Shown: positions 25,825-34,983, numbered from the stretch's first letter. The stretch is 64,000 nt of DNA from Curtobacterium sp. MCLR17_007 (GCF_003234655.2 NZ_CP126271.1:1798001-1862000); one strand, 5' to 3'. Notes: generated from the letters alone by a model not told the origin. Numbers and translations: made by a program.

Positions 25825-25830
25825 TAGGCT
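25825..25830 (+). promoter_or_regulatory. -10 box of a probable leaderless csrA transcript
   Basis: TAGGCT, six bases, then GTG 25837. No ribosome-binding site exists in the gap, so csrA seems to have its own promoter and a leaderless mRNA. Confidence 0.5.
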
Positions 25831-25836
25831 GAGCGG

Positions 25837-26154
25837 GTGCTGGTACTCACGCGGAAGGTCGGCGAGCGGATCCTCATCGGTGACGACATCGTCATCACGG
25901 TGCTCGACTCCCGGGGGGACGGCGTGCGCATCGGCATCGATGCACCCCGCGGTGTGAAGATCCAGCGCGAAGAGGTCGTCCGCGCGGTGACCGAGGCGAA
26001 CGTCGAAGCGGCGCAGGCCGCTGCCGGTGTGACGCCGGACGACGCCGAGGCACGCCTGCGGGCAGCGCTCGGCGGGGCTGCGCCTGCTGCGTCGCCTTCG
26101 GCGCCCTCGTCGCCTTCGTCTGCTTCGTCTGCTTCGTCGCCTGCGGACGACTGA
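25837..26154 (+). CDS. csrA: Carbon storage/flagellin translation regulator CsrA
   Basis: RNA-binding dimer. The canonical domain occupies residues 1-60 with MLVLTRKVGERILIGDDIVITV and the RNA-contacting strand GVRIGIDAPRGVKIQREEV. After it comes a 45-residue Ala/Ser/Pro tail that normal CsrA (60-75 residues) lacks. In flagellated Gram-positives CsrA represses flagellin translation and is sequestered by FliW; fliW and fliC are not in this window. It is followed by a strong terminator. Confidence 0.9.
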   Translation: MLVLTRKVGERILIGDDIVITVLDSRGDGVRIGIDAPRGVKIQREEVVRAVTEANVEAAQAAAGVTPDDAEARLRAALGGAAPAASPSAPSSPSSASSASSPADD

Positions 26155-26174
26155 TGCATCGCGCCCCCTGACGG

Positions 26175-26206
26175 ACATCGCGCCCCGGGGGACCGGGGCG
26201 CGATGT
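26175..26206. terminator. Hairpin terminator after csrA
   Basis: 14-bp perfect stem (ACATCGCGCCCCGG and its complement) with a GGGA loop, followed by GTGTGTTCGG. It also ends the convergent acyl-CoA oxidase gene. Confidence 0.8.
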
Positions 26207-26228
26207 GTGTTCGGGGGTGCGGCAAGCG

Positions 26229-28340
26229 CTAGGGACGGGGCTTCTTCTCCTGCTCGGGGAGCCGTCCGGCGGCGCGCTCGGCCGCGAACCAGGCGTGTGC
26301 CTCGTCCTGACGGGCCTGTTCCTCGCCGAGGGCGATCGGCGCGCGGACGTGCCCGGGCTGGTAGCCGAACGAGTCGAGCAGCTGCGGCACGACTGGCCGC
26401 AACCGGGCGATGAGCCGGTCGGCGTAGGCCGACACCGCACGGGCTCGCTGCGCCGACAGCCGGCCGTGCACCAGGTACCACTCGAGGTGCTGCTCGAGCA
26501 GGCCGAGTGCGAACAGGTCACGCAGCCAGACCAGCACGCGGCGGGTGTCACCCGGGGCGACCTCGTCGACCGCCGCGGTGAAGACGTCCCACTGCATGAG
26601 CTCGGCGTGCGCCTTCGCCGCCTCGATGAGCTCGTGCTGCGAGCGGTTCAGCAGCTTCGCGGCGCGGGCACGGTCCTTGCCGGCGGAGCCGATGCGCACA
26701 CCGATCTCGGTCACCATGGTGTCGACACGGCCCGCGAGCAGTGCCCGCTGCACGGTAGGGTCGCGCAGGTCCGCGACGCTCGCCGCGAGGGATCCGCGGT
26801 CCTTCGCCGTCTGCCCCAGACGCCGGACACCCGACGCGTCGGCGAGCTTCGCCCCGACCTGCGCCGCGACGAACTTCGCCGTGGACGCGGCGTCCCGCGG
26901 CGCACGCTTCCGGAAGTCGGTGAGCAGGCGCTTGCCGACGAGCTGCAGCAGCACGGTGTTGTCGCCCTCGAAGGTGACGTAGACGTCGAGGTCGGCACGC
27001 AGACTGGTCAGGCGGTTCTCCGCGAGGAACCCGGCGCCGCCGCAGGCTTCGCGGCACTCCTGCAGGGTGTCGAGCGCGGACCAGGTCGACATCGACTTGA
27101 AGGCGGCCGCCTGGGTCTCGAGGTCCTCGCGGCGCTCCGGGGTGTCGAGCCGCCCGCTGAACACGTCGTCGAAGGTGCGGAGCAGCTGCTCGTGCGCGAA
27201 CGACTGGGCGAACACCGTCGCCAGGCGGGGGATCAGGCGCCGCTGGTGCCGGCCGTAGTCGAGCAGGACGCCCTCGTCGCCGCCGTCGGTCGGGAACTGC
27301 CGGCGGTGCATCGCGTAGGTCAGGGCGATCTGCAGCCCGATCTTCTGCGCGACGACCGCCGCGCCGTCGAGGGACACCCGGCCCTGCACGAGCGTGCCGA
27401 GCATGGTGAAGAACCGCCGTCCGGGGGAGTCGATCGGCGAGGAGTAGGTGCCGTCCTCGGCGACGTCGCCGTACCGGTTGAGCAGGTTGGTGCGCGGGAC
27501 CCGGACGTGGTCGAAGTGCAGGCGGCCGTTGTCGATCCCGTTCAGGCCGCCCTTGACGCCGTCGTCCTCGCCGCCGACACCGGGCAGGAACACCCCGTCC
27601 TCGTCGCGCAGCGGGACGTAGAACGCGTGCACGCCGTGGTCCACCCCGCGGGTGACGAGCTTCGCGAACACGACCGCGGCCCGGCCGTGCAGGGCAGCGT
27701 TGCCGATGTAGTCCTTCCACGCGCCACGGAAGGGGGTGTGCACGACGAACTCCTGCGTCGCCGGGTCGTAGGTGGCGCTCGTGGCGATGCTCTGGACGTC
27801 CGACCCGTGACCGGTCTCGGTCATCGCGAAGCAGCCGGGGACGGAGAAGTCGATGATGCCGGGCAGGAACTCGCGGTGGTTGCGCTCCGTGCCCAGGTGG
27901 TGGACGGCGGAGCCGAACAGGCCCCACTGCACGCCGGCCTTGATCTGCAGGGAGGGGTCGGCGGTGGTGATCTCCTCGAAGGCCGCCAGGTTGCCGCCGT
28001 GGTTGTCCTGGCCGCCGAACTCCGGCGGGTACGGACGCTGGATGGCACCCGCCTGCTGCAGGATCCGGAGCTGGTCGAACGCCCGGACGCGGTGCTCGTG
28101 GTTCGTCAGTCCCTCGACCTTGTGCAGCGCCGGGTCGAGCACGAGCCGGCGCGAGATGCGACGGTCCTCGGCCCAGCGGCCCAGCAGGTGCTCGGCGAGC
28201 AGGTCGACGTCGATGCGGACGTTGGTGTCGGTCCCCGCCGTCGGGGTCCCGCCCGCGGGGTCGCCAGCGGCATCGGCGTTCGGTGCGGAGACGCCCGGCG
28301 CGGCGGTGCCGGCTCGGGTGCTGGAAGCGGTGTCGACCAT
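26229..28340 (-). CDS. Acyl-CoA oxidase family protein
   Basis: 703 residues, the length of peroxisomal-type acyl-CoA oxidases. Domain order: N-terminal disordered Thr/Ala-rich 35 residues; helical domain (about 50-170); middle FAD/beta domain with CFAMTETGHGSDVQSI; first C-terminal domain with QGRVSLDGAAV and CREACGGAGF; then the catalytic Glu segment FEGDNTVLLQLVGK; and a last helical domain to 690. It would oxidise acyl-CoA with oxygen, giving hydrogen peroxide. ATG 28340 has AGGAGG upstream, and TAGCGT at 28381-28376 is a likely -10 box. Confidence 0.88.
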   Translation of the reverse strand: MVDTASSTRAGTAAPGVSAPNADAAGDPAGGTPTAGTDTNVRIDVDLLAEHLLGRWAEDRRISRRLVLDPALHKVEGLTNHEHRVRAFDQLRILQQAGAIQRPYPPEFGGQDNHGGNLAAFEEITTADPSLQIKAGVQWGLFGSAVHHLGTERNHREFLPGIIDFSVPGCFAMTETGHGSDVQSIATSATYDPATQEFVVHTPFRGAWKDYIGNAALHGRAAVVFAKLVTRGVDHGVHAFYVPLRDEDGVFLPGVGGEDDGVKGGLNGIDNGRLHFDHVRVPRTNLLNRYGDVAEDGTYSSPIDSPGRRFFTMLGTLVQGRVSLDGAAVVAQKIGLQIALTYAMHRRQFPTDGGDEGVLLDYGRHQRRLIPRLATVFAQSFAHEQLLRTFDDVFSGRLDTPERREDLETQAAAFKSMSTWSALDTLQECREACGGAGFLAENRLTSLRADLDVYVTFEGDNTVLLQLVGKRLLTDFRKRAPRDAASTAKFVAAQVGAKLADASGVRRLGQTAKDRGSLAASVADLRDPTVQRALLAGRVDTMVTEIGVRIGSAGKDRARAAKLLNRSQHELIEAAKAHAELMQWDVFTAAVDEVAPGDTRRVLVWLRDLFALGLLEQHLEWYLVHGRLSAQRARAVSAYADRLIARLRPVVPQLLDSFGYQPGHVRAPIALGEEQARQDEAHAWFAAERAAGRLPEQEKKPRP

Positions 28341-28495
28341 GGGTGTCCTCCTGAACAGCGGTGTTGCTCCTGCCAACGCTATGCACGTCCGCCCGGAGCC
28401 GCATGCGAGCGGTGCGGTCGCGACAAACCGGGGTCCGAGGTGGTCGCGTCGGTGGTGGGAACCCGACAACGCCGGAGTCCGGCACACTGGATGGC

Positions 28496-29962
28496 ATGTC
28501 ACGCACCACCGACGCACCACAGCCCACGAAGCGCGAACGGACCTTCTTCGGCCAGCCGTTCGAGCTCTCCACCCCGTTCGCGGTCGAGCTGTGGGAGCGG
28601 TTCTCGTTCTACGGGATGCAGGGCATTGTCCTCATCTACATGTACTACACGGTCACGGAGGGCGGCCTCGGTGTCGACCGGACCGTCGCCGCGGGGATCA
28701 TGGGCGCGTACGGCGGCGCCGTCTACCTGTTCACGATCCTCGGCGCGTGGATCGCTGACCGGCTGGTCGGCGCGGACCGCACCCTGTTCGGCAGCGCCAT
28801 CGTGGTGATGGCCGGACACATCGCCCTGGCGCTGATCCCCGGTGTCGCCGGCGTCGGCGTCGGACTGGTGCTCATCGCGCTGGGCTCCGGCGGGCTCAAG
28901 GCCACCGCCACCACGATCGTCGGCAGCCTGTACTCCCGCGAGGACCCGCGCCGCGACGCCGGGTTCTCGCTGTACTACCTCGGCGTCAACATCGGCGCGT
29001 TCTTCGGGCCGATCCTCACCGGCCTGCTGCAGAGCTCCCTCGGGTTCCACTTCGGGTTCGGGCTGGCCGCCGTCGGCATGGCCGCCGGCCTGGTGCAGTA
29101 CGGCATCCGTCGGCGCAACCTCCCCGACGCCGTGCGGCACGTGTCGAACCCGCTCGACCGCCGGCGCTGGCCGGTCGTCGCGGTCGGTGTGGTCATCGGC
29201 CTGGCCGTCATCGTGACGGCGGTGCTGACCGGTCTGCTCAACGTCGGCAACCTGCCCACCGTCGTCGTCGCGATCGTCATCCTGTCCACGATCGGCTACT
29301 TCGTGGTCATCCTGACGAGTGGGATCACTCGCGACGAGCGCTCCCGGGTGCTGGCCTTCATCCCGCTGTTCATCGCCAGTGCGGTGTTCTGGTCGCTGTA
29401 CCAGCAGCAGTTCACCGTCGTCACGATCTACTCCGACCAGCGGCTCGACCGGTCGATCGGCGCGTTCGAGATGCCGGTCTCGTGGGTGCAGTCGATCAAC
29501 CCGATCATGATCATCATCCTGTCCGGGGTCTTCGCGGCGCTGTGGACCAAGCTCGGCGACCGGCAGCCGTCCACGCCGACGAAGTTCGCGCTCGGCACCG
29601 GGATCATGGGCATCGCGTTCCTGCTCTTCCTGCCGTTCGTCGGCACCGGGCGGAACGGCACCCCGGTCCTGGTGCTCGTCGGCATCCTGCTGGTGTTCAC
29701 GATCGCCGAGCTGCTGCTCTCGCCGATCGGGCAGTCCGTCGCGACGAAGCTCGCGCCGCCGAAGTTCCAGACGCAGATGGTCGCGCTGTTCTTCCTGTCG
29801 GTGTCGCTCGGCACCGCGGTGACAGGTGTGCTGTCGAAGTACTACGACCCCGCGAACGAAGCGCCGTACTTCACGGTGCTCGGCCTGGTCGCCGTGGTCG
29901 TCGGCGTCCTGCTGCTGGTCGGAGCAAAGCCGGTGCTCCGCCTGATGCGCGGGATCCGGTAG
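28496..29962 (+). CDS. POT family peptide MFS transporter
   Basis: Proton-coupled di/tripeptide permease of 488 residues with about 12-14 helices. Signature pieces of the PTR2/POT family: ELWERFSFYGMQGIVLIYMYY (the E-x-x-E-R-F-x-Y-Y variant, here ELWERFSFYG), GAWIADRLVGADRT and FSLYYLGVNIGAFFGPILTG. No ribosome-binding site; the start follows a weak -10-like CACACT by seven bases, so the mRNA may be leaderless. Divergent from acyl-CoA oxidase. Confidence 0.9.
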   Translation: MSRTTDAPQPTKRERTFFGQPFELSTPFAVELWERFSFYGMQGIVLIYMYYTVTEGGLGVDRTVAAGIMGAYGGAVYLFTILGAWIADRLVGADRTLFGSAIVVMAGHIALALIPGVAGVGVGLVLIALGSGGLKATATTIVGSLYSREDPRRDAGFSLYYLGVNIGAFFGPILTGLLQSSLGFHFGFGLAAVGMAAGLVQYGIRRRNLPDAVRHVSNPLDRRRWPVVAVGVVIGLAVIVTAVLTGLLNVGNLPTVVVAIVILSTIGYFVVILTSGITRDERSRVLAFIPLFIASAVFWSLYQQQFTVVTIYSDQRLDRSIGAFEMPVSWVQSINPIMIIILSGVFAALWTKLGDRQPSTPTKFALGTGIMGIAFLLFLPFVGTGRNGTPVLVLVGILLVFTIAELLLSPIGQSVATKLAPPKFQTQMVALFFLSVSLGTAVTGVLSKYYDPANEAPYFTVLGLVAVVVGVLLLVGAKPVLRLMRGIR

Positions 29963-29971
29963 CCGTTCCGG

Positions 29972-29977
29972 TAGCCT
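29972..29977 (+). promoter_or_regulatory. -10 box before the 35-residue membrane protein gene
   Basis: TAGCCT, 10 bases after the POT transporter stop, about 40 bases upstream of ATG 30019. No clear -35. Confidence 0.35.
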
Positions 29978-30018
29978 GGACGAAGCCACGTCGACCCCGA
30001 GACCACAGGAGACACACC

Positions 30019-30126
30019 ATGCTCGAACTCGTCGGAGCGATCATCATCGGCGTCGGTGTCCTGGGCGGCGTCGGCACGTGCATGGCACTCGGCGCCATGG
30101 CCAAGAGCGGGTCCGAGGACTACTAG
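30019..30126 (+). CDS. 35-residue single-helix membrane protein
   Basis: Small ORF with its own ribosome-binding site (AGGAGA eight bases upstream) and a possible promoter. It encodes one Gly-rich hydrophobic helix (about 4-28) with an internal Cys and a short polar end SGSEDY. Its TAG stop shares the palindrome CTAG with the stop of the convergent gene, so both genes end on the same four bases. Function unknown. The ribosome-binding site makes it a credible gene. Confidence 0.55.
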   Translation: MLELVGAIIIGVGVLGGVGTCMALGAMAKSGSEDY

Positions 30127-30446
30127 GCCTCATTCCGCTCCGGTTCCACCGGGACCAGTTGACGACTCAGGACGGTCGCGCGCTCGAAGGGGCCGCGGCC
30201 GTCCTCCGTGTACACGGGCTCGTCGAACGCGACGGTCCACGACAGCGGCTCGCCGACGCCGGGGTAGCCGACGATCTGGTTGCCGCCCGGAGCCACGATG
30301 ACGCCGATCAGCTCGCTGCCGCCGATCGAGTCGACCCAGCGTTCGCCGCCCTGCTCGGTGTCGACGACGCGCACGAGCGCCCCGATCCCGAGCGAACCGC
30401 GGGACCGGTCGACGTCGGGGCTCGGGCGGCGCTTCCGGTTCCACAT
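30123..30446 (-). CDS. Hypothetical protein
   Basis: 107 residues starting MWNRKRRPSPD (ATG 30446; GTG 30449 is adjacent). No signal or membrane helix. The body is rich in short strands such as GALVRVVDTEQGG, SELIGVIVAPGGNQIVGYPG and LSWTVAFDEPVYTEDG, suggesting a small beta-barrel. I do not recognise it. It occupies the place where jetD would be expected downstream of jetC, but is far too small and unrelated. Confidence 0.55.
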   Translation of the reverse strand: MWNRKRRPSPDVDRSRGSLGIGALVRVVDTEQGGERWVDSIGGSELIGVIVAPGGNQIVGYPGVGEPLSWTVAFDEPVYTEDGRGPFERATVLSRQLVPVEPERNEA

Positions 30447-30518
30447 CACGCCCGTACCGTACCGCGTCGACACGTCGCCCCGCCCTGCGCGCTGACCCGC
30501 GCGGCCGCCCGCCCACCC

Positions 30519-30724
30519 GCCCGAGGTTCCACGATTCGCGCATCTCGGGTCGGCCGACCGGCACCTCCCGCGACCAGGACGAACGTGAGCGGCGAGTCTC
30601 GCCCTCTCGACGGGCGCCACCAGCGGACGGACGGGAGGCTCGGTGCGGGCCCGCAGCGAGCCTCCCGTCCGTCGTCCGCTCCCGTCGACGGCCCCAGATC
30701 GCAGAAATCGCGAACCTCGGGCGT
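30519..30724. repeat. Nested inverted repeats between jetC and the next gene
   Basis: The 356-bp gap downstream of jetC holds no gene. Imperfect inverted copies of a roughly 30-base unit beginning GCCCGAGGTTC lie at its two flanks (about 30519-30550 and 30694-30724), and the long hairpin at 30626-30673 lies between them. Shorter matching pieces (TCGACGGG, AGCGGAC) also pair across the centre. Confidence 0.5.
30626..30673 (-). terminator. Hairpin terminator of jetABC, GGACGGGAGGC family
   Basis: 17-bp perfect stem containing GGACGGGAGGCTCG, then a G-G mismatch and a further 6-bp stem TGCGGG/CCCGCA. Same core as the hairpins at 1335 and 40931. Confidence 0.7.
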
Positions 30725-30802
30725 CTGGACAGGCCAGTTGTGCGACCTCGGCGGAAGTGAGCGGCATGTCGTGGCATCTCGGGCCCCGGCGCCCGGCGGA
30801 CG

Positions 30803-33800
30803 TCAGGCGGGTGCCACCGCAGCCGCCGCCGCCGGCTCCGCCCGCCGGATCTCGGTGATCGACGAGTGGCCCGTGTCGGGGTGCTTCCGCATCGACAGCA
30901 GGCGCTCCATCGACGGCTCGAGCGCCGTGACCTTGTCGAGCGGCGCACTGACGACGAGCTGGAACCCGAGCCGCAGCCACGCCGTCACCGCACGCCCGGC
31001 GAACTCCGAGTCCGCCTTGATGAACGCCTCGTCCAGGAACACCGGCGCGAACCGCGGGCGAGGCCGGGTCTCGTCACCGAGCTGGTACCGCAGCGCCGCA
31101 CCGACGATGAACGCCACGAGCTCCTGCGTCTCACCGCCGGACTTGTCGCCGAGGGACGAGTACACGCCCAGGTCGGTGCCCGTCGTGTCGTACCGCACGG
31201 CCGTGATCTCCATGTGGCGTCGAACGTCGAGCACGGCGTCGCGCTGCGAGGTCCGGGCGCCGCGGTGCATCGACCCGTCGTGCCGGATCACGGCCATGAA
31301 GCGTCGGAGTCGGCGGAACCGGGTCTCGAGCACGTCGTCGGTGAGCTCGGTGTCGACCGACGCGGACAGGGCACGGAGTTCGCGGCGGAACTGCGTGACG
31401 TCCTCGCGGGTGACCCGGCGGATGACGATCTTCAGGCGGTCGCGGTTCGCGCCGAACGGCAGGTCGCGCAGGATCTCGTTGACCGGTTCGAGCCGTTCCT
31501 CGATCTCGACGACCGCACGGTCGAAGGCGCCGGCCAGCGGGACGAGGTCCTCCCCGCTCCACTGGGACAGCCGTCGACGCCACTCGCTGCGCCGCGCATG
31601 CAGGCCGGTCGCGACGATGTCGTCGAGGATCGCGCGGTAGTCCGGGTACGACGCGACACCGGTGCCGAGGTTCGGGTCAGGCCACGCGTCCTGGTAGCGC
31701 TGGAACGTCATCGTGAGCGCGTTCGACGCCGACGCGGCGCCGTCGAGGGCCTGCGACAGTCGCTCTTCGAGCCGCCGGCGCAGGCGACGGGTGGCGTCGT
31801 CGAACCCGTCGACGCCGTCGGGTGCGCCGACCTCGTCGAACGTCTCCGCGAGCAGCTGGGCCTGCTGTTCGTCGGGCAGCAGCGCGGGACTGTCGTCGAA
31901 GCGCGCCAGGATCTCGGCCGCGGCGTCCTGCCCGTCGACGAGCACCGCGTGGCGCTCCTCGAGCCGCTGCACCGACAGCCGCGCGGCAGCCCGGCGGTCG
32001 GCAGCGTCGTCGAGGGCCGTCCGGAGCCGTGCGACGGACGTCCGGAGTGCTCGGAGGCCGTCGTCAGCGGCCAGCAGGGCGTCCCGCTCGGTCGACAGGC
32101 GCGCCAGCGACTCGTCGGCGCCGGTCAGGTCGATCGCGTCCCACGTGGTGTCGACCAGGTGCTGGTGCGCGGCCCGGAGCTCGTCGAGCGCGGTGATGTC
32201 CTGCGCGACGTCGGTCCGACGGGCCTCGAGTGTGGCGAGGTCCTCGGCGATCGCCGCCAGCTCCTGCTCGACCGCGACGACCCGGGACTCGTTCGTGAAG
32301 CCGATGACGTTCGCCTGCCGTCGGTCGCCGTGCGCGCCGCGACGGCCGTCGCGGAGCTGTCCGGACTCCGTCACCCGACGACCGCCGCCCCCGAGCTCGG
32401 AGGCCGACGACACGCAGCGGGCGTCGATGCGGTCGGACTCGATGCGCGACCGGACCCAGGTGCTGAAGGGGGAGTCCTTGACGGCGAGCTTGCCGGACAC
32501 CATCGCGCGGTCGCCATCGACGTCCAGGTGCGGTCCGGACGGCACGCCCTCGAACTGCACCCGGACCGGGATGCGGAGCGCGTCGATCGCGGCACTGAAC
32601 GTGTCGAGCTGGTCCTGGTCGACGAGCAGCGTGCGCGCGACGGGGGCGAGCACGGACTCGATCGCGGTGCGCCAGCGCTCCTCGCCGGGCAGCACGTCGA
32701 GCAGCTCTGCGACGAAGGGCACCGACGCGGGGTCCATCCCGGCGGCCTGCGCCATCGCCACCCGGGCCTCGTGCATCGGCAGCGGCATCGCGCCCTGTCG
32801 GTGCTCGAGCGACTGCCGCTCCTGGCGGAGGGACCGCTCGCGGTCGAGCAGCGGGTACTCCTCGCGGGTGAGCGCGTCGCGGCGGTCGTCGAGCGCGGCA
32901 CGCGCGGCGGCGTGGGTACCGAGGAACTCGTGCGACGCGCGCTGTCCGGCGACGAACGCGGACTCCGTCGTGAAGGTCCCGAGCGCGGCCGTCCGGTCGT
33001 CGAAGGCCGTCCGGGTGCGCTCCACGGCGGCTCGCTCGCGCGTGCGTCGCTCGATGCGGTCCTCGAGCTGGGCGAGTGCGTTGCCGCCCGAGTCGCGCAG
33101 GCGGGCCTCTGCCTCGCGCAGCTCGATCTCGACGGCGGCGTGACGGGCGGACGCCGCCTCGACCTCGGCGCGGGCCGCGGTGCGGGAGCGACGGTTGCGG
33201 TCGACCTCGTCGTCGAGCAGCGCGCGCTTGCGGGTCGCTGTCCAGTGGGCGAACGGCGACACCTCGGACCCGGTCGCGATGCCGTCGAGGGCGGCCGCGG
33301 CGGCCCGGGAGCGTTCGATCTCCAGGTGCAGCTCGGTGATGGGGGCGAGGATCCGGACCTTCCGCTCCTCGGTGTCCATCGCCTCGTACGCCTCGTCGAG
33401 CGCGGAGAAGTGCGCGAGCGCGCGGTCGGCGGCCTCGTAGGTGCCGGGCGTCTCGAGGACGAGCGACTTGTAGAGCGAGTCGACGGTCGGCATGTGCTGC
33501 CCGGCCTGGATCCGCGCGAGCAGCCGCATCGCCCGGTTGCCCCCACCGGAGTCACCGATCCCGAGCCGGGTCTGCAGCGTGTAGGCGAGCTCCTGGTACG
33601 TGTCGCGGATCACGAGCCCGGGGACGCGTCCGGTCAGCTCGAGGTGGCTGAACCGCGACGGCACGAAGGCCTCGAGTCGCCGCAGGTCGAAGTCGTCGTC
33701 GACCGTCGCCATGGTCATCTGGATGTCGCCGACGCCGCGCGCGCGCTTCGGCACGATGTACGCGCGGAGCACCGTGAAGCGTCGCTCGTCGTCGTTGAGG

Positions 33801-34201
33801 AACGTCACCGCCACGGCACCCCACGTCGCGGTGTCGTCGCCGCGCAGGTTCACGTCGCGCAGGCTGCCGGACTCCGGGTCGCGCCGCGTGTCGATCTTGC
33901 CCCGCAGGTACGTCAGCAGGTTGCGCTGGTCTGCGCTCCGCGCCCGCCCCGTGGTGGCGTCGTTCGACGCGCCGTTGAACGGCACGTCGGACGGCATCAT
34001 CACCGCGAGGTACGCGTCCATCAGCGTGGACTTGCCCGTGCCGGACGCGCCGGAGATCAGCGTCGCCGCGCCGGACAGCTCGATCTGGCGGTGGCCGTGG
34101 AAGCCGCCCCAGTTGACGACCTGCATGGACTGGGCGCGCCACTGCGCGACGGTGTCGAAGAGCGCCGGCATGCCGGCGGTGTCGATCCGGCGGTCGGTCA
34201 C
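30803..34201 (-). CDS. jetC: JetC: MukB/SbcC-like SMC ATPase of a Wadjet-type system
   Basis: 1132 residues. The head ATPase is split as in SMC proteins: Walker A GASGTGKST at 51-59; signature SGGE at 1021-1024; Walker B PVFLDEA with Asp1057-Glu1058 and the SAPLDK switch after it. Between them lie long Arg/Glu/Ala coiled coils (about 260-480 and 640-900) around a hinge-like region. With JetA and JetB it should form a DNA-loop-extruding SMC complex, which in complete Wadjet systems finds small circular plasmids for cutting by JetD. GTG 34201 overlaps the jetB stop. No jetD follows. Confidence 0.88.
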   Translation of the reverse strand: MTDRRIDTAGMPALFDTVAQWRAQSMQVVNWGGFHGHRQIELSGAATLISGASGTGKSTLMDAYLAVMMPSDVPFNGASNDATTGRARSADQRNLLTYLRGKIDTRRDPESGSLRDVNLRGDDTATWGAVAVTFLNDDERRFTVLRAYIVPKRARGVGDIQMTMATVDDDFDLRRLEAFVPSRFSHLELTGRVPGLVIRDTYQELAYTLQTRLGIGDSGGGNRAMRLLARIQAGQHMPTVDSLYKSLVLETPGTYEAADRALAHFSALDEAYEAMDTEERKVRILAPITELHLEIERSRAAAAALDGIATGSEVSPFAHWTATRKRALLDDEVDRNRRSRTAARAEVEAASARHAAVEIELREAEARLRDSGGNALAQLEDRIERRTRERAAVERTRTAFDDRTAALGTFTTESAFVAGQRASHEFLGTHAAARAALDDRRDALTREEYPLLDRERSLRQERQSLEHRQGAMPLPMHEARVAMAQAAGMDPASVPFVAELLDVLPGEERWRTAIESVLAPVARTLLVDQDQLDTFSAAIDALRIPVRVQFEGVPSGPHLDVDGDRAMVSGKLAVKDSPFSTWVRSRIESDRIDARCVSSASELGGGGRRVTESGQLRDGRRGAHGDRRQANVIGFTNESRVVAVEQELAAIAEDLATLEARRTDVAQDITALDELRAAHQHLVDTTWDAIDLTGADESLARLSTERDALLAADDGLRALRTSVARLRTALDDAADRRAAARLSVQRLEERHAVLVDGQDAAAEILARFDDSPALLPDEQQAQLLAETFDEVGAPDGVDGFDDATRRLRRRLEERLSQALDGAASASNALTMTFQRYQDAWPDPNLGTGVASYPDYRAILDDIVATGLHARRSEWRRRLSQWSGEDLVPLAGAFDRAVVEIEERLEPVNEILRDLPFGANRDRLKIVIRRVTREDVTQFRRELRALSASVDTELTDDVLETRFRRLRRFMAVIRHDGSMHRGARTSQRDAVLDVRRHMEITAVRYDTTGTDLGVYSSLGDKSGGETQELVAFIVGAALRYQLGDETRPRPRFAPVFLDEAFIKADSEFAGRAVTAWLRLGFQLVVSAPLDKVTALEPSMERLLSMRKHPDTGHSSITEIRRAEPAAAAAVAPA

Positions 34202-34983
34202 GCGGACTCCTCCTCGTCGTCGTCATCGGTCTGGAGGCTCGGCTCGGCTCCGTCAGGCGCGTCCACCGGTACGGAGCTCGCGTTCGACGACGCTGTGTTC
34301 GCCAACCACGTGTCCAGTTCCAGCAGCCGCTCCAGCGGGAGCAGGACCTCGACGACGCTCGCCACCCGGAAGCGGTCCGGGTCGCTCGTCTTCAGCAGGA
34401 TGCGTGCCGTCACCAGGCGCTCGATGGCCTTCGCGACCCGGCCCTCGTCGCGGGTGCGGTCGGTCGCGGTGGCCGGTCGGAAGCCCGCCACGTGCCCGAG
34501 GATCTCCGACCGGTCGACGACGACCTGGTCGGGGCCCGGCCGGGTGTCGGCGCGGAGCCGCATCCGGAGCCAGACCAGGACGATCGTCTCCTCCCGCGTG
34601 TACGGCACGTCGCGGAGCAGCGTCGGGAAGCCGCGGCGCTGGCTCTCGGAGCGTGCCTGGCGCTTCCACGCGACCTCACGGTCGCGGTCGACGTGCAGTT
34701 CGAGGAACAGGTCGTTGAGGCGTGAGCGCAGCTGTCCCTCGGCGTCGAGCACCGCGCGCCACTCGTCGGGGTGCGTCCGCGCGCTGACGTAGGGGTGCCG
34801 GAGCAGCGCGACGAGCGCGCGGCGCTGGAGCTCGTCGAGGCGGCCCTCGTCGCCCTCGAACAGCGCGAAGCTCGATTCGTCGCGCTCGGTCTCGTCGAGC
34901 GCGACCGAGGCGGACTCGTCGAAGGGATCGATGCCGTCGAACGCGTCCGCGTCGTCGACGTGGGATGCCGTCGTGTCGGTCAC
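34198..34983 (-). CDS. jetB: JetB: MukE-like (DUF4194) subunit of a Wadjet-type system
   Basis: 261 residues. An acidic, disordered N-terminus (about 1-45) and a strongly acidic C-terminus frame a winged-helix body with LQRRALVALLRHPYVSARTHPDEW, LFLELHVDRDREVAWKRQA and LLRDVPYTREETIVLVWLRMRL, the pattern of DUF4194/MukE. It bridges the kleisin JetA and the ATPase JetC. GTG start overlaps the jetA stop, and its stop overlaps the jetC start: a tightly coupled operon. Confidence 0.85.
   Translation of the reverse strand: MTDTTASHVDDADAFDGIDPFDESASVALDETERDESSFALFEGDEGRLDELQRRALVALLRHPYVSARTHPDEWRAVLDAEGQLRSRLNDLFLELHVDRDREVAWKRQARSESQRRGFPTLLRDVPYTREETIVLVWLRMRLRADTRPGPDQVVVDRSEILGHVAGFRPATATDRTRDEGRVAKAIERLVTARILLKTSDPDRFRVASVVEVLLPLERLLELDTWLANTASSNASSVPVDAPDGAEPSLQTDDDDEEESA

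Noticed and set aside
30123..30980. A longer minus-strand frame of 285 codons that might be a diverged JetD
   Set aside because: Residues before MWNRKRRP overlap the jetC 3' end in another frame and are random Arg/Gly/Ala; no DUF3322 or toprim motif is present.
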